A DNA stretch of 23,829 nt from an uncultured Collinsella sp. Its GTDB lineage: Bacteria; Actinomycetota; Coriobacteriia; Coriobacteriales; Coriobacteriaceae. Position numbers and translations under genes: made by a program. Position 1 is the stretch's first letter; every line of letters starts with the position of its first letter. The notes beneath the pieces were generated by a model. It saw only the letters and a list, made by a program, of their open reading frames with translations. It was not told where the DNA came from and did no database searches. The DNA is taken from contig UROO01000023.1 in NCBI GenBank assembly GCA_900549555.1, positions 1 through 23,829 on the forward strand, given 5' to 3'. Of the stretch, positions 5,865 through 13,836 are shown piece by piece.

Positions 5865-7148
5865 ATGAGCGAGCAGACTATCGGTACTACATGTGTTCAG
5901 GGCGGCTATCACCCGGGAGATGCGGAGCCGCGCCAGGTGCCCATCTACCAGTCCACCACGTGGAAGTACGACACGTCGGAGCACATGGGCAAGCTGTTTG
6001 ACCTGGAGGAGTCTGGCTACTTCTACAGCCGTCTGCAGAACCCCACGTGCGATCTGGTTGCCGCCAAGATTTGCGAGATGGAGGGCGGCACTGCCGCGAT
6101 GCTCACGAGCTCGGGCATGGCTGCGAACTTCCTCGCGATCTTTAACGTGGCCGGCGCCGGCGATCACGTGGTCGCGAGCTCTGCCATCTACGGCGGTACC
6201 TACAACCTGCTCGCCCATACCATGGAGCGCATGGGTCTGACCTGCACGTTCGTTGCTCCCGACTGCACCGACGAGGAGCTCGAGGCAGCCTTTGAGCCCA
6301 ATACCAAGCTCGTCTTTGGCGAAACGATCGCCAACCCCGCCCTTGCAGTGCTCGATATTGAGCGCTTTGCCAAGGCCGCGCATGACCACGGCGTGCCGCT
6401 GATGGTCGACAACACCTTCCCGACACCCGTGATGTGCCGTCCCTTTGAGTGGGGCGCCGACATCGTTACGCACTCCACCACCAAGTACATGGATGGACAT
6501 GCTGCCTACCTGGGCGGCGTGATCGTCGACCACGGCCAGTTTGACTGGATGGCCCATGCAGACAAGTTCCCGGGTCTCACTACGCCCGACGAGAGCTACC
6601 ACGGCGTGACGTATGCCGAGAAGTTCGGTCGCGAGGGCGCCTTCATCACCAAGGCCACCGCGCAGCTCATGCGCGATCTTGGCCCCATGCAGAACCCGCA
6701 GGCGGCGTTCTTCCTGAATAGCTCGCTCGAGAGCCTGCATGTGCGCATGCCGCGTCATTGCGAGAACGGCCTGGCCGTTGCCAAGTTCCTGCAGAGCCAT
6801 CCCAAGGTGCGCTTCGTGAGCTATCCGGGCCTGGAGGGCGACAAGTACTATGACCTGGCTCAGAAGTACATGCCCAACGGCACCTGCGGTGTCGTGAGCT
6901 TTGGCTTTAACGGTGGTCGTGCGGCGGCCGAGACTTTTATGAAGAGCCTCAAGCTCGCCCAGATCGCCACGCATGTGGCCGACGCCCGCACTTGCTGCCT
7001 GCATCCCGCTAACGCTACGCATCGCCAGATGAACGATGAGGAGCTCATCGCCTGTGGCATTTCCGCCGACATGGTACGCCTGTCGTGCGGCCTCGAGGAC
7101 ACGGCCGATCTGATTGCCGACCTTGAGCAGGCGCTCGAGCAGTGCTAG
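5865..7148 (+). CDS. metY: O-acetylhomoserine sulfhydrylase (PLP-dependent)
   Basis: A 427-residue member of the Cys/Met metabolism PLP enzyme family, best matched to O-acetylhomoserine aminocarboxypropyltransferase, which makes homocysteine from O-acetylhomoserine and sulfide. Residues 51-56 (GYFYSR) and SSGMAA (82-87) bind the cofactor phosphate. Asp182 in VDNTF contacts the pyridine nitrogen, and Lys207 in STTKYMDGH is the Schiff-base lysine. The C-terminal HPANATHRQM and VRLSCGLED segments are typical of MetY and methionine gamma-lyase; a lyase activity cannot be excluded. ATG 5865 is preceded by AAGGGAG. The roughly 100-base leader upstream shows no riboswitch I recognise. The gene ends in a strong terminator, so it is probably monocistronic. 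Confidence 0.88.
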   Translation: MSEQTIGTTCVQGGYHPGDAEPRQVPIYQSTTWKYDTSEHMGKLFDLEESGYFYSRLQNPTCDLVAAKICEMEGGTAAMLTSSGMAANFLAIFNVAGAGDHVVASSAIYGGTYNLLAHTMERMGLTCTFVAPDCTDEELEAAFEPNTKLVFGETIANPALAVLDIERFAKAAHDHGVPLMVDNTFPTPVMCRPFEWGADIVTHSTTKYMDGHAAYLGGVIVDHGQFDWMAHADKFPGLTTPDESYHGVTYAEKFGREGAFITKATAQLMRDLGPMQNPQAAFFLNSSLESLHVRMPRHCENGLAVAKFLQSHPKVRFVSYPGLEGDKYYDLAQKYMPNGTCGVVSFGFNGGRAAAETFMKSLKLAQIATHVADARTCCLHPANATHRQMNDEELIACGISADMVRLSCGLEDTADLIADLEQALEQC

Positions 7149-7216
7149 GCTAGCGTTCGCACAAGGCGCCGATGCTGGCAGAAAGCTTCGGCGACCTTTC
7201 GTTCCGATTCCGTAGG

Positions 7217-7264
7217 CGGGACCCCAATCGCGGCTGTTTGCAGGCGATTGGGGTCCCGTTTTTT
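7217..7264 (+). terminator. Strong terminator after metY, just before the MFS gene
   Basis: GGGACCCCAATCG (7218-7230) pairs perfectly with CGATTGGGGTCCC (7245-7257), an outer C-G pair extends it, and six Ts follow at 7259-7264. An inner CTG/CAG pair further closes the loop. It starts about 70 bases after the metY stop and ends only 26 bases before the MFS start codon, so it also sits in the leader of that gene. Confidence 0.93.
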
Positions 7265-7290
7265 GCGTTGGGCCACTCGAAAGGATGGAT

Positions 7291-8595
7291 ATGGAGAAAA
7301 CTGCAGAGCAGCTGCGCCGCGAGCACATTGCTCTAGAGGGCGACACCCATGGCAAGAACAAATGGGCGATTCTGTTTACCGTGCTCATCATGACGTTTAT
7401 GGTGTGTCTGGATTCGACCGTCGTGACCGTGGCGCTGCCCGTGATGCAAAAAGAGCTGGGTGTGGGCCTCGATCGCATTCAGCTGGTAAGCTCGGTGTAT
7501 CTGCTTGCGACGTGCGTGGCTATGTTGCCGTTTGGTCGTCTGGGCGACGTGCGCGGCAAGGTGAATGTGTTCCAGCTGGGCGTTATCGTCTTTTCGGTCG
7601 GCTCGCTGCTTTGTGGCCTTTCGGCCTCGCTCGAAGTTCTTATTCTGGCACGCATCGTTCAGGGCGTCGGTTGCGCGGCGGCCATGGCCAACAACATGGG
7701 CATCATCACCGAGTCGTTTCCGGCTCGCGAGCGCGGTCGTGCCATGGGTATTCTCGCGACCTTCGTGGCCCTCGGCATGATGTGTGGTCCCGTGCTCGGC
7801 GGCATGCTGGTGGCAAGCTTTCCCTGGGAGAGCATCTTCCTCATCAACCTGCCCATTGGCGTGATCTCGTTTATCGTGGGGCTCTACACGCTACCGCATG
7901 TTAAGCCGGAGGCCGGCGAGCGCCCCATGTCCCTGATCGAGGCCGCTCGTCGCTGCTTTGCAAATTCGGCCTTCACCGTCAACCTTGCTTGCATGCTCAT
8001 CGTGTTCGTTGGTATTGGCGCATCTGAGTTTATCCTGCCGTTCTATTTTCAGGATGCCCACGGCTTTGGTCCCGACATTTCCGGATTGCTCTTTTTGGCG
8101 CTGCCGATGGTGAATGCCTTTATCGGCCCGCTTTCGGGTACGGTTTCGGACCGTGTCGGATGCGAGGGCCCCACGGCGGTCGGCCTGGGCGTGTACGTGT
8201 GCGGCCTCTTTGCGGTAAGCACGCTCGACGAGCACTCTTCCATCCCCATGATCGTGTGCTGCGTCGCGTTTATGTCGTGCGGTACGTCGATTTTCCAGAG
8301 CCCCAATAACTCGCTGTACATGGGCTCGGCTCCGCGCGAAGCGCTCGGCTTTGCGGGCAGCCTGGGTAGCCTGGCGCGCTATGCGGGTATGGCGGTGGGC
8401 ATTACGGCGGCGTCTCATATCCTGTATGGGCAGATGAGTGTGGCGATGGGCGAGGCCGTGACCAGTTTTGTTGCAGGACGTCCGGATGTGTTTTTGTTTG
8501 GTTTCCGTTCGGTGTTCTATGTGTTGATGGCTGTGGCCGCTGTGGGCTTTGCGCTCGCCTTGGTGCGTTTGGTGAAGATACGCGCCCGCCATTAG
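7291..8595 (+). CDS. MFS drug/metabolite transporter (DHA2-like)
   Basis: A 434-residue polytopic membrane protein of the major facilitator superfamily. It has an N-terminal cytoplasmic stretch of about 25 residues and then regularly spaced hydrophobic helices. The first helix carries the LDSTVVTVALPVMQKEL signature of the DHA2 (multidrug) branch. The loop after helix 2 has GRLGDVRGK (motif A), helix 4 has LARIVQGVGCA (motif B), and helix 5 has the glycine-rich MMCGPVLGGML (motif C of antiporters). At this length a 12-helix form is expected rather than the 14-helix form common in DHA2. The start was placed at ATG 7291, because AAAGGA at 7280-7285 is 5 bases upstream; the ATG at 7285 overlaps that site. 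The substrate is unknown. Confidence 0.87.
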   Translation: MEKTAEQLRREHIALEGDTHGKNKWAILFTVLIMTFMVCLDSTVVTVALPVMQKELGVGLDRIQLVSSVYLLATCVAMLPFGRLGDVRGKVNVFQLGVIVFSVGSLLCGLSASLEVLILARIVQGVGCAAAMANNMGIITESFPARERGRAMGILATFVALGMMCGPVLGGMLVASFPWESIFLINLPIGVISFIVGLYTLPHVKPEAGERPMSLIEAARRCFANSAFTVNLACMLIVFVGIGASEFILPFYFQDAHGFGPDISGLLFLALPMVNAFIGPLSGTVSDRVGCEGPTAVGLGVYVCGLFAVSTLDEHSSIPMIVCCVAFMSCGTSIFQSPNNSLYMGSAPREALGFAGSLGSLARYAGMAVGITAASHILYGQMSVAMGEAVTSFVAGRPDVFLFGFRSVFYVLMAVAAVGFALALVRLVKIRARH

Positions 8596-8691
8596 CGTGT
8601 TGGGAGGCCGTCTGCCACGATTTGCGTTGTCCCAAAAAGACTGGTTTGTGGTGCGATGCGGCTTGTGGGACGGGCGGGGGTCGGTCCGTGG

Positions 8692-8697
8692 TAGACT
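8692..8697 (+). promoter_or_regulatory. Possible -10 box of xpt
   Basis: TAGACT at 8692-8697 lies 55 bases before the xpt start in an otherwise GC-rich spacer. No good -35 is found at 16-18 bases; TTGTGG at 8663-8668 is too far away. A 5-bp CGCGG/CCGCG hairpin lies just before the ribosome site. No purine riboswitch core is visible in the 157-base gap. Confidence 0.3.
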
Positions 8698-8752
8698 ATC
8701 GAACAACGTTTATTAATCGCGCGGTATCGTTGCCGCGAGAAGGGGTTGCGCC

Positions 8753-9331
8753 ATGCAGGAGCTTGAGGATCGTATTCGCCATGACGGCATCGTAAAGGCC
8801 GGTAACGTCCTTAAGGTTGATGCCTTCCTCAACCACCAGTGCGACGTTGAGTTGTTCGACCACATGGGCGCCGAGTGGGCCCATCTGTTCGAGGGCGTCG
8901 AGATCAACAAGATCCTGACCATTGAGGCTTCGGGTATTGGTATGGCCTGCATCGCGGCTCAGCATTTTGGCGGCGTTCCGGTGGTCTTTGCCAAGAAGGC
9001 GCAGTCCATCAACCTCGACGGCGAGCAGTATGCCACGACCATCTACTCCTTTACCAAGCAGAAGGAGTACCCGGTCATCGTTGGCAAGCGCTTCCTGTCC
9101 GAGGGCGACAAGGTCCTGATTATCGACGACTTCCTGGCCAACGGCTGCGCGCTCGAGGGTCTTATCAAGATCTGCGAGGCTGCGGGTGCCGAGGTATCCG
9201 GTATTGGCATTGCGGTGGAGAAGGGCTTCCAGGGCGGTGGCGATAAGCTCCGCGAGCGCGGCTTCCGCGTCGAGAGCCTGGCCCGTATCGCCGATATGGA
9301 CTGCGAGACCGGCGAGATCACCTTCGCCTAA
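8753..9331 (+). CDS. xpt: Xanthine phosphoribosyltransferase
   Basis: A 192-residue cytoplasmic type I phosphoribosyltransferase that salvages xanthine to XMP using PRPP. The PRPP-binding loop is VLIIDDFLANGCAL at about 122-135, with the two acidic residues and following small residues expected of the family. Other Xpt-like blocks are FLNHQCD near 24-30, TIEASGIGMA near 57-66, and FAKKAQSINL near 80-90. The length equals that of the Gram-positive enzymes. ATG 8753 follows AGAAGGGG. In many Gram-positive bacteria xpt is paired with a xanthine permease gene; here the preceding gene is an MFS transporter unlike those permeases and the next gene is separated by a terminator-like palindrome, so xpt is probably transcribed alone. 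Confidence 0.94.
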   Translation: MQELEDRIRHDGIVKAGNVLKVDAFLNHQCDVELFDHMGAEWAHLFEGVEINKILTIEASGIGMACIAAQHFGGVPVVFAKKAQSINLDGEQYATTIYSFTKQKEYPVIVGKRFLSEGDKVLIIDDFLANGCALEGLIKICEAAGAEVSGIGIAVEKGFQGGGDKLRERGFRVESLARIADMDCETGEITFA

Positions 9332-9358
9332 GCGCGCAACACAAGCGATTGGTATGCG

Positions 9359-9394
9359 ATGTGACAAAGGGACTGTCCCTTTGTCACATTTTTT
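9359..9394. repeat. REP-like GTGACAAAGGGAC palindrome 2 (terminator-like)
   Basis: Near-perfect 15-bp arms, ATGTGACAAAGGGAC (9359-9373) and GTCCCTTTGTCACAT (9375-9389), separated by one base and followed by a T-run to 9394. It shares its arms and core with the palindrome at 1209-1241. It lies between xpt and the release-factor-like gene, where it should terminate xpt transcription. Confidence 0.8.
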
Positions 9395-9414
9395 GTATGA
9401 GGGGAGGTGTTGAT

Positions 9415-9795
9415 ATGGATGAGAACAAGATGGGATGGCGCGAGTATGCGAGCTATGCCGAGATGTCGGTCGAGGAGCTGGCGCGCGATTGCGAGGTACA
9501 GGTGTTTCGCGCGACAGGTCCGGGCGGGCAAGGCGTGAACACGACGGACTCGGCGGTGCGCATGAAACATATCCCTTCGGGGATTACCGTGACGGCGCGC
9601 GAGAGCCGCAGCCAGTTCCAGAACCGTGCAAGCTGTCTGCGTAAGCTGAGGGCAGAGCTTGAGTGTCGTGGCCGTCCACCGCGCCGACGCGTAAAGACCA
9701 AGGTGCCTCAGCGCTCTCGCCAGCGCAGGCTCAATGATAAGCACTTCAACGCCATTAAAAAGGCCAACCGTCGCAAGCCGGGCAGCGACGAATAG
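9415..9795 (+). CDS. Stand-alone GGQ-domain release-factor-like protein
   Basis: A 126-residue basic protein consisting essentially of the catalytic domain of class I peptide chain release factors. TGPGGQGVNTTDSAVRM contains the GGQ motif (37-39) that triggers peptidyl-tRNA hydrolysis, followed by IPSGITVTARESRSQFQNR, typical of RF1/RF2. The codon-recognition domain and the N-terminal helical bundle of full release factors are absent. The tail is rich in Arg and Lys, as in ArfB/ICT1-type rescue factors that enter empty mRNA channels. A role in rescue of stalled ribosomes is therefore likely but inferred. The start is ATG 9415, with GGGGAGG 7 bases upstream; longer frames would pass through the palindrome. 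Confidence 0.85.
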   Translation: MDENKMGWREYASYAEMSVEELARDCEVQVFRATGPGGQGVNTTDSAVRMKHIPSGITVTARESRSQFQNRASCLRKLRAELECRGRPPRRRVKTKVPQRSRQRRLNDKHFNAIKKANRRKPGSDE

Positions 9796-9803
9796 CCGGC
9801 TCA

Positions 9804-9874
9804 TAAGTTGCGGTGAAATAGGGACTGTTTATGCAGCTAAAGCCGCAAAACAGTCCCTATTTCACCGCAACTTA
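9804..9874. repeat. Large perfect palindrome between convergent genes
   Basis: Perfect 27-bp arms at 9804-9830 and 9848-9874 with a 17-base loop. The arms begin TAAGTTGCGG and include AAATAGGGACTGTTT, so they share the GGGACTGT core with the palindromes at 1209 and 9359. It lies between the stops of the release-factor-like gene (9795) and the minus-strand lipid kinase gene (9882). It can terminate both and may be a dispersed REP-type element. Confidence 0.85.
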
Positions 9875-9881
9875 GGTGGGG

Positions 9882-10844
9882 TTAGTGGGTTGGGTGCCAG
9901 ACGTGGAGGGCGCCGCCGAGGACGTCGACCTCGATGCGCGAGGCGTCGATGGGCTCGCCGTCGGCCTGGATGGGGTAGTCGGGCTCCTCAAAGGTAAGCT
10001 CGACATGGCGACAGCGGCGCATGCGAACCGGTGGCAACTTGGTATGGTGGCCGTCCTTGGCCGAAAGAAACATAGGCAGGGCAACCGCGCGAGGGACAGG
10101 GCCGCATGCGTAGCAGACGTCGAGTACGCCGTCGCAGGGGTCGGCATCGGGGCAGATGCGATAGCCCGAACCATAGGTGGGCCCCAGCTGGATGGCCATG
10201 ATAATCGCCCGCACGCGCTCGGCGGGCGCGCCGTCAAAGCTGACCGTCATGGGGTAGTTGCGATAGCGCAGGCCAAACTGCTCAAGTCCCGAAAGGGTGT
10301 AGAGCGGAGCGCCCGTCAAGCCGGTCTTTTTGCGCAGCTCGGTGGTGCCAAGGCCGATGGCGGCATCGATGCCGACCGAAAGCGTCTGGTCGTAGTACTC
10401 AACGGTAGCCTCGCCGCTACCGCTTGCGGGGTTCCATGAGCGAATGCGCCCGATGTCCTGACGCAGCAGCTTGCAGGTGAGCAGCGCGCCAAAATCCTTG
10501 CCGGAGAAATCTTCGATACCGAGCGTTTGGGCAAAATCGTTGCCGGAGCCCACGGGCAGGACGGCAAGAGCGGGGCGGGCGTTCTCCTTTTGCGTCATAA
10601 GCCCGTTGACGACCTCGTGGATCACGCCGTCGCCGCCGAGTGCGATAACGGTACGATAGCCCTGAGCCTGTGCGGCAAGCTCCTTGGCGTGTCCCATGTG
10701 CTCGGTTAGCACCAGATCAAACTGGGATGCGCGCGCGGTCATATCCAAAAAGCGTTGCAGGCGCTCGGCAACTTCGCGCGCCGCGCCCGACTGGGCGGCA
10801 GGATTGGCGATGATGAGCGTGCGACCAAAATCAGTTGCGTGCAT
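9882..10844 (-). CDS. Diacylglycerol/lipid kinase family protein (YegS/DgkB-like)
   Basis: A 320-residue soluble or peripheral lipid kinase of the diacylglycerol kinase catalytic-domain family, expected to phosphorylate diacylglycerol or a similar lipid with ATP. Visible blocks are LIIANPAAQSG near residues 10-20, LGGDGVIHEVVNGL (the GGDG nucleotide-binding motif) and LPVGSGNDFAQTLG. The C-terminal half has the beta-sandwich pattern ending in the QADGEPI segment typical of YegS and DgkB. The ATG at 10844 was chosen because it has GGGAG 7 bases upstream and begins just before the first beta strand; the frame further upstream has no conserved content. It lies 87 bases downstream of the CLC gene on the same strand and may be co-transcribed with it. 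Confidence 0.9.
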   Translation of the reverse strand: MHATDFGRTLIIANPAAQSGAAREVAERLQRFLDMTARASQFDLVLTEHMGHAKELAAQAQGYRTVIALGGDGVIHEVVNGLMTQKENARPALAVLPVGSGNDFAQTLGIEDFSGKDFGALLTCKLLRQDIGRIRSWNPASGSGEATVEYYDQTLSVGIDAAIGLGTTELRKKTGLTGAPLYTLSGLEQFGLRYRNYPMTVSFDGAPAERVRAIIMAIQLGPTYGSGYRICPDADPCDGVLDVCYACGPVPRAVALPMFLSAKDGHHTKLPPVRMRRCRHVELTFEEPDYPIQADGEPIDASRIEVDVLGGALHVWHPTH

Positions 10845-10931
10845 GGGGCGACTCCCGGCGTATGACGTGACGGTGCGGTCGCGCTCAGGTCGAATTGCCC
10901 CCGATTGTGGCTGCACGGCGAATATTTACGT

Positions 10932-12353
10932 CTACTCTATCAGGTCGTTGTGGCGCTCGATAGCATCCGCTACCGTACCGCCCTCATCCACAATAAGCGA
11001 ACGGCGTTTGGGCGAGACAATGCGCTGCGCGGGATATACGCCGCGGTGGCCGCCGGCGAGATAGCTGATAAACGCCACGATCACGAAAAAGCCGGCGGCT
11101 GTGCCGTGGAACAGGTCGATGGCCATCATACAGGTGGTGATGGGTACGTTAAGGCCGGCGCAGAACACGCCGAGCATGCCCAGCGCCGCCAGAAAGCTGG
11201 GGTCGATTCCGACGAGGCAGCCGATCCAGCCGCCGAGCGCAGCACCGATGCCAAACAGGGGCGTGACCTCGCCGCCTTGGAAGCCAGCGCCCAGGGTGAG
11301 CGCCGTCACCACGAGCTTGATGGATGCGTCAGCAAGGGTAGTGTTACCGGAGAACCCGGCGCCTGAGAGCCAGGTGGAAAGGCCGGCGTAGTCCCAGGCG
11401 TCGAGGAGGGCATAGGCGGCCAAAACCACGAGTGCGCTTATAAGTGCGCGAACAAGGTAATTGGTGATAAAGCGACCGTAAAGGCTCTTGACGGTTCGAA
11501 CCGACCAGGCAAAGAGGCGTGCCGTCAGACCGAAGATAATGGCGCTGGTAACAACGATGGCGACCGTTTTGGGCGTCATGGCGGGAACGCTGGCGATAAC
11601 ATTCGCCTCGTACTCGGTTCCCAAGGCAAGCGACGTAAAGTAGCCGGTAAACGAGGCAACCAGGCAGTAGATGCCTGCGGTGTAGTCGATCTTGCCGATA
11701 AAGCACATCTCCATGCCAAAGAACGCGCCGGCGAGGGGCGAGCCGAATACGGCGCCAAAAGCGGATGAGATGCCGGCGAGCATGAGGTCGTGGTGGTCAT
11801 GCTTTTTGAGGTGGGCGAGGCTCGAGATGTTGCTGGCGATGGTGCCGCCAATCTGCACCGCGGCCCCCTCGCGACCGGCCGATCCGCCCGTTAGGTGCGT
11901 GAGCGTGGAGCAGACGAAGGTGAGGACGGCCATGCGCATATGGATGAGGCGTGTGCCCAAGGCGGAGTCAATGACCAGGTTGTTGCCACGCTTGGCGGCG
12001 AGACCATGGTTTTTGTACACCCATGCGGTTGCAACGCCTACAACGGGAAGCAGCGCGTAAATCCACGCATGGTGCTCGCGATAGTCGGTCGCGATATTCA
12101 ACGAGGCCAAAAACGCCCAAGCGGCAACGCCCATGGCGAGCGAGACGATGACGACGAGTACGAGCAACTTGGCGCTCGCGAGTAGGTTGCGGGCGTTGCG
12201 GCGTGTGTCGGCAGCCAAGAGATGCTCGGAGCGGGTGAGCTGATGCCTGCCTGCCATGATGACGTCGTTCAGGGAGAAAAAGCCGCCGTCATCGAGCGGC
12301 TGGGAATGATCCTGCGCCTCGTTTGCGCTTTCGGGTTTGTCGTTATGAGCCAT
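10932..12353 (-). CDS. CLC-family anion/proton antiporter, fluoride-type motifs
   Basis: A 473-residue membrane protein of the CLC chloride channel/antiporter family. After a hydrophilic N-terminus of about 60 residues come multiple membrane helices. The anion-binding GSGIP of chloride CLCs is replaced by GNNLV (123-127). GREGP appears as GREGA (160-164), keeping the gating glutamate Glu162. The third signature is GGEVTPLFGIGAALG. From memory, loss of the serine in the first motif with Asn or Met in its place marks the CLC-F branch, which exports fluoride in exchange for protons, so that is my preferred reading; a plain chloride antiporter remains possible. The start at ATG 12353 has AGAGGA 4 bases upstream, and a TTG further upstream would lie before the predicted transcription start. 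The probable partner gene downstream is the lipid kinase. Confidence 0.88.
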   Translation of the reverse strand: MAHNDKPESANEAQDHSQPLDDGGFFSLNDVIMAGRHQLTRSEHLLAADTRRNARNLLASAKLLVLVVIVSLAMGVAAWAFLASLNIATDYREHHAWIYALLPVVGVATAWVYKNHGLAAKRGNNLVIDSALGTRLIHMRMAVLTFVCSTLTHLTGGSAGREGAAVQIGGTIASNISSLAHLKKHDHHDLMLAGISSAFGAVFGSPLAGAFFGMEMCFIGKIDYTAGIYCLVASFTGYFTSLALGTEYEANVIASVPAMTPKTVAIVVTSAIIFGLTARLFAWSVRTVKSLYGRFITNYLVRALISALVVLAAYALLDAWDYAGLSTWLSGAGFSGNTTLADASIKLVVTALTLGAGFQGGEVTPLFGIGAALGGWIGCLVGIDPSFLAALGMLGVFCAGLNVPITTCMMAIDLFHGTAAGFFVIVAFISYLAGGHRGVYPAQRIVSPKRRSLIVDEGGTVADAIERHNDLIE

Positions 12354-12382
12354 ACGTTCCTCTTTTAGGTTGCAACGCAAGC

Positions 12383-12388
12383 ATTATA
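12383..12388 (-). promoter_or_regulatory. -10 box of the CLC gene
   Basis: A consensus TATAAT reads on the minus strand from 12388 to 12383, 30 bases before the ATG. No clear -35 is found 17 bases upstream. The short leader leaves no room for a riboswitch after this promoter and supports the ATG at 12353 as the start. Confidence 0.55.
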
Positions 12389-12500
12389 AAACGCGGTAAA
12401 CGCGACGAGCCGGTGGGTTGGTTTCCATTCTGTTTCGCGGCCTGCAACCGACAGGTGTATTTGCGTGTACGGGCCGAGTCGCGGTCGTGCGTCGGGGGAT

Positions 12501-12506
12501 TATACT
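12501..12506 (+). promoter_or_regulatory. -10 box of moeA
   Basis: TATACT at 12501-12506 in the divergent gap between the CLC gene and moeA, with no obvious -35. The resulting leader of about 50 bases holds a hairpin, CGGCGC (12525-12530) with GCGCCG (12540-12545). It is too short for a molybdenum-cofactor riboswitch. Confidence 0.5.
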
Positions 12507-12563
12507 GAGACAAGCATAAAGAATCGGCGCCCCTGTTGTGCGCCGTGGCATTAAGAGGTGCAT

Positions 12564-13826
12564 ATGGCAGAGAAACTCATTCCGCTGGAGGACGCGCAGT
12601 CGATTGTTCTGTCGCACGTTGCTCCGACCGATCTCGTTGAGATTCCCGTGTGGCAGGCGGCTGGTTTTCCCTTGGCCGAGGACGCCGTGGCCGATATCGA
12701 CATCTCGCCGTTTGCCAACAGCGCCATGGACGGGTATGCCGTGCGCTCGGCGGACTTGGCGCAGGCATCTGGTGAGGCGCCGGTGACGCTCGACGTTATC
12801 GGACACGAGGCCGCGGGCCATGTGTTTGAGGGCGCAATCGGCGCGGGCGAGGCGGTCCGCATCATGACGGGCGCGCCGGTACCCGAAGGTGCCGATGCCG
12901 TGGTGAAATACGAGGTCGTCGATGTGTTCGACGGTGACGGCAACGAGGGCTCGCGTGTGAGGTTCTCGGCGCCGGCCAAGGTGGGGGAGAACGTTCGCTC
13001 GGCTGCTGAGGAAGCCCATGCCGGCGACGTCGTGATGCGCGCTGGCGAGGTTGTGGCTCCGGCCGGCGCCGGCTTGCTGGCGAGCGCTGGGTATGCGAGC
13101 GTGAAGGTGCACGCTGCCCCACGTGTGGGCATCATCTCGCTGGGCACGGAGCTGGTCGCACCGAGTAACGTGCCGGCGCGCGGGCAGATTCGCGACTCCA
13201 ACTCGTCGGCGCTGATGGCCGAGGCACTCGATGCCGGCGCTGAGCCCGTGTTCTACGGCATTGCGCCCGATGATGAACAGGCGATTGCCGAGCTGGTGCA
13301 TCGCGCCACGCGAGAGTGCGATTTTGTCATTACGAGCGGTGGCGCCTCGGCGGGCGATTACGACTACGTGACGGCGCTCGTTCGGCGCGAGGGCGAGGTA
13401 CTGTTTGACCGCATCTCAATGCGTCCGGGCAAGGCCATCACGTTTGGCTTGCTCGGGGGTAAGCCCTACCTGGGGCTTTCAGGCAATCCGGCCGCGGCGT
13501 ATGTGGGCTTTGAGATGCTCGCCCGCCCGGCGATTCGCAAGATGCGCGGCTTTGCCGAGGGTGCGCGTCCCGTGCAGCAGGCGACGCTCACACACGGCGT
13601 GAAAAAGCGACAGCATCGCCGCTTCTTCGATCGCGCCACGGTTTTGCGCGACCCCGAGACCGGTGAGCTGTTGGTGACCGAGGCTAAGACGCAGAATTCG
13701 GCGCTGCTCGGCACGATGCAGCGGGCCAACTGCCTGCTGCGTATTGACGAAGGGCCGTGCGAGCTCAAGGCGGGAGATGCCGTGGACGTCGTGCGCGTCG
13801 ACCTGCCCGAGGGCGCCGTATTGTAG
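12564..13826 (+). CDS. moeA: Molybdopterin molybdenumtransferase
   Basis: A 420-residue MoeA, the enzyme that inserts molybdate into adenylylated molybdopterin in the last step of cofactor assembly. In order it shows MDGYAVRSAD, RIMTGAPVPEGADAVV, a MoCF-binding core with VITSGGASAGDYDYV, PGKAITFG and LGLSGNPAAAYVGF, and a C-terminal beta domain (about 345-420). Length and domain order are normal. The ATG at 12564 was chosen because AAGAGG (12553-12558) lies 5 bases upstream; an in-frame GTG at 12558 overlaps that site. The stop overlaps the ribosome site of the following mogA gene, so the two are translationally coupled. The neighbouring modABC genes supply its metal. Confidence 0.95.
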   Translation: MAEKLIPLEDAQSIVLSHVAPTDLVEIPVWQAAGFPLAEDAVADIDISPFANSAMDGYAVRSADLAQASGEAPVTLDVIGHEAAGHVFEGAIGAGEAVRIMTGAPVPEGADAVVKYEVVDVFDGDGNEGSRVRFSAPAKVGENVRSAAEEAHAGDVVMRAGEVVAPAGAGLLASAGYASVKVHAAPRVGIISLGTELVAPSNVPARGQIRDSNSSALMAEALDAGAEPVFYGIAPDDEQAIAELVHRATRECDFVITSGGASAGDYDYVTALVRREGEVLFDRISMRPGKAITFGLLGGKPYLGLSGNPAAAYVGFEMLARPAIRKMRGFAEGARPVQQATLTHGVKKRQHRRFFDRATVLRDPETGELLVTEAKTQNSALLGTMQRANCLLRIDEGPCELKAGDAVDVVRVDLPEGAVL

Positions 13827-13836
13827 GAGGAATGCT

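Noticed and set aside
5859..7478. Minus-strand open frame of 539 codons opposite metY
   Set aside because: It crosses the metY terminator and has no recognisable domain; it is a shadow.
8596..8752. Purine riboswitch or PurR box upstream of xpt
   Set aside because: The three-way junction core of the purine riboswitch is absent. CGAACAA at 8699-8705 resembles half a PurR box, but no inverted partner is present.
12354..12563. Fluoride riboswitch upstream of the CLC gene
   Set aside because: I see no match to the conserved core, and the -10 box lies only about 30 bases before the start codon.
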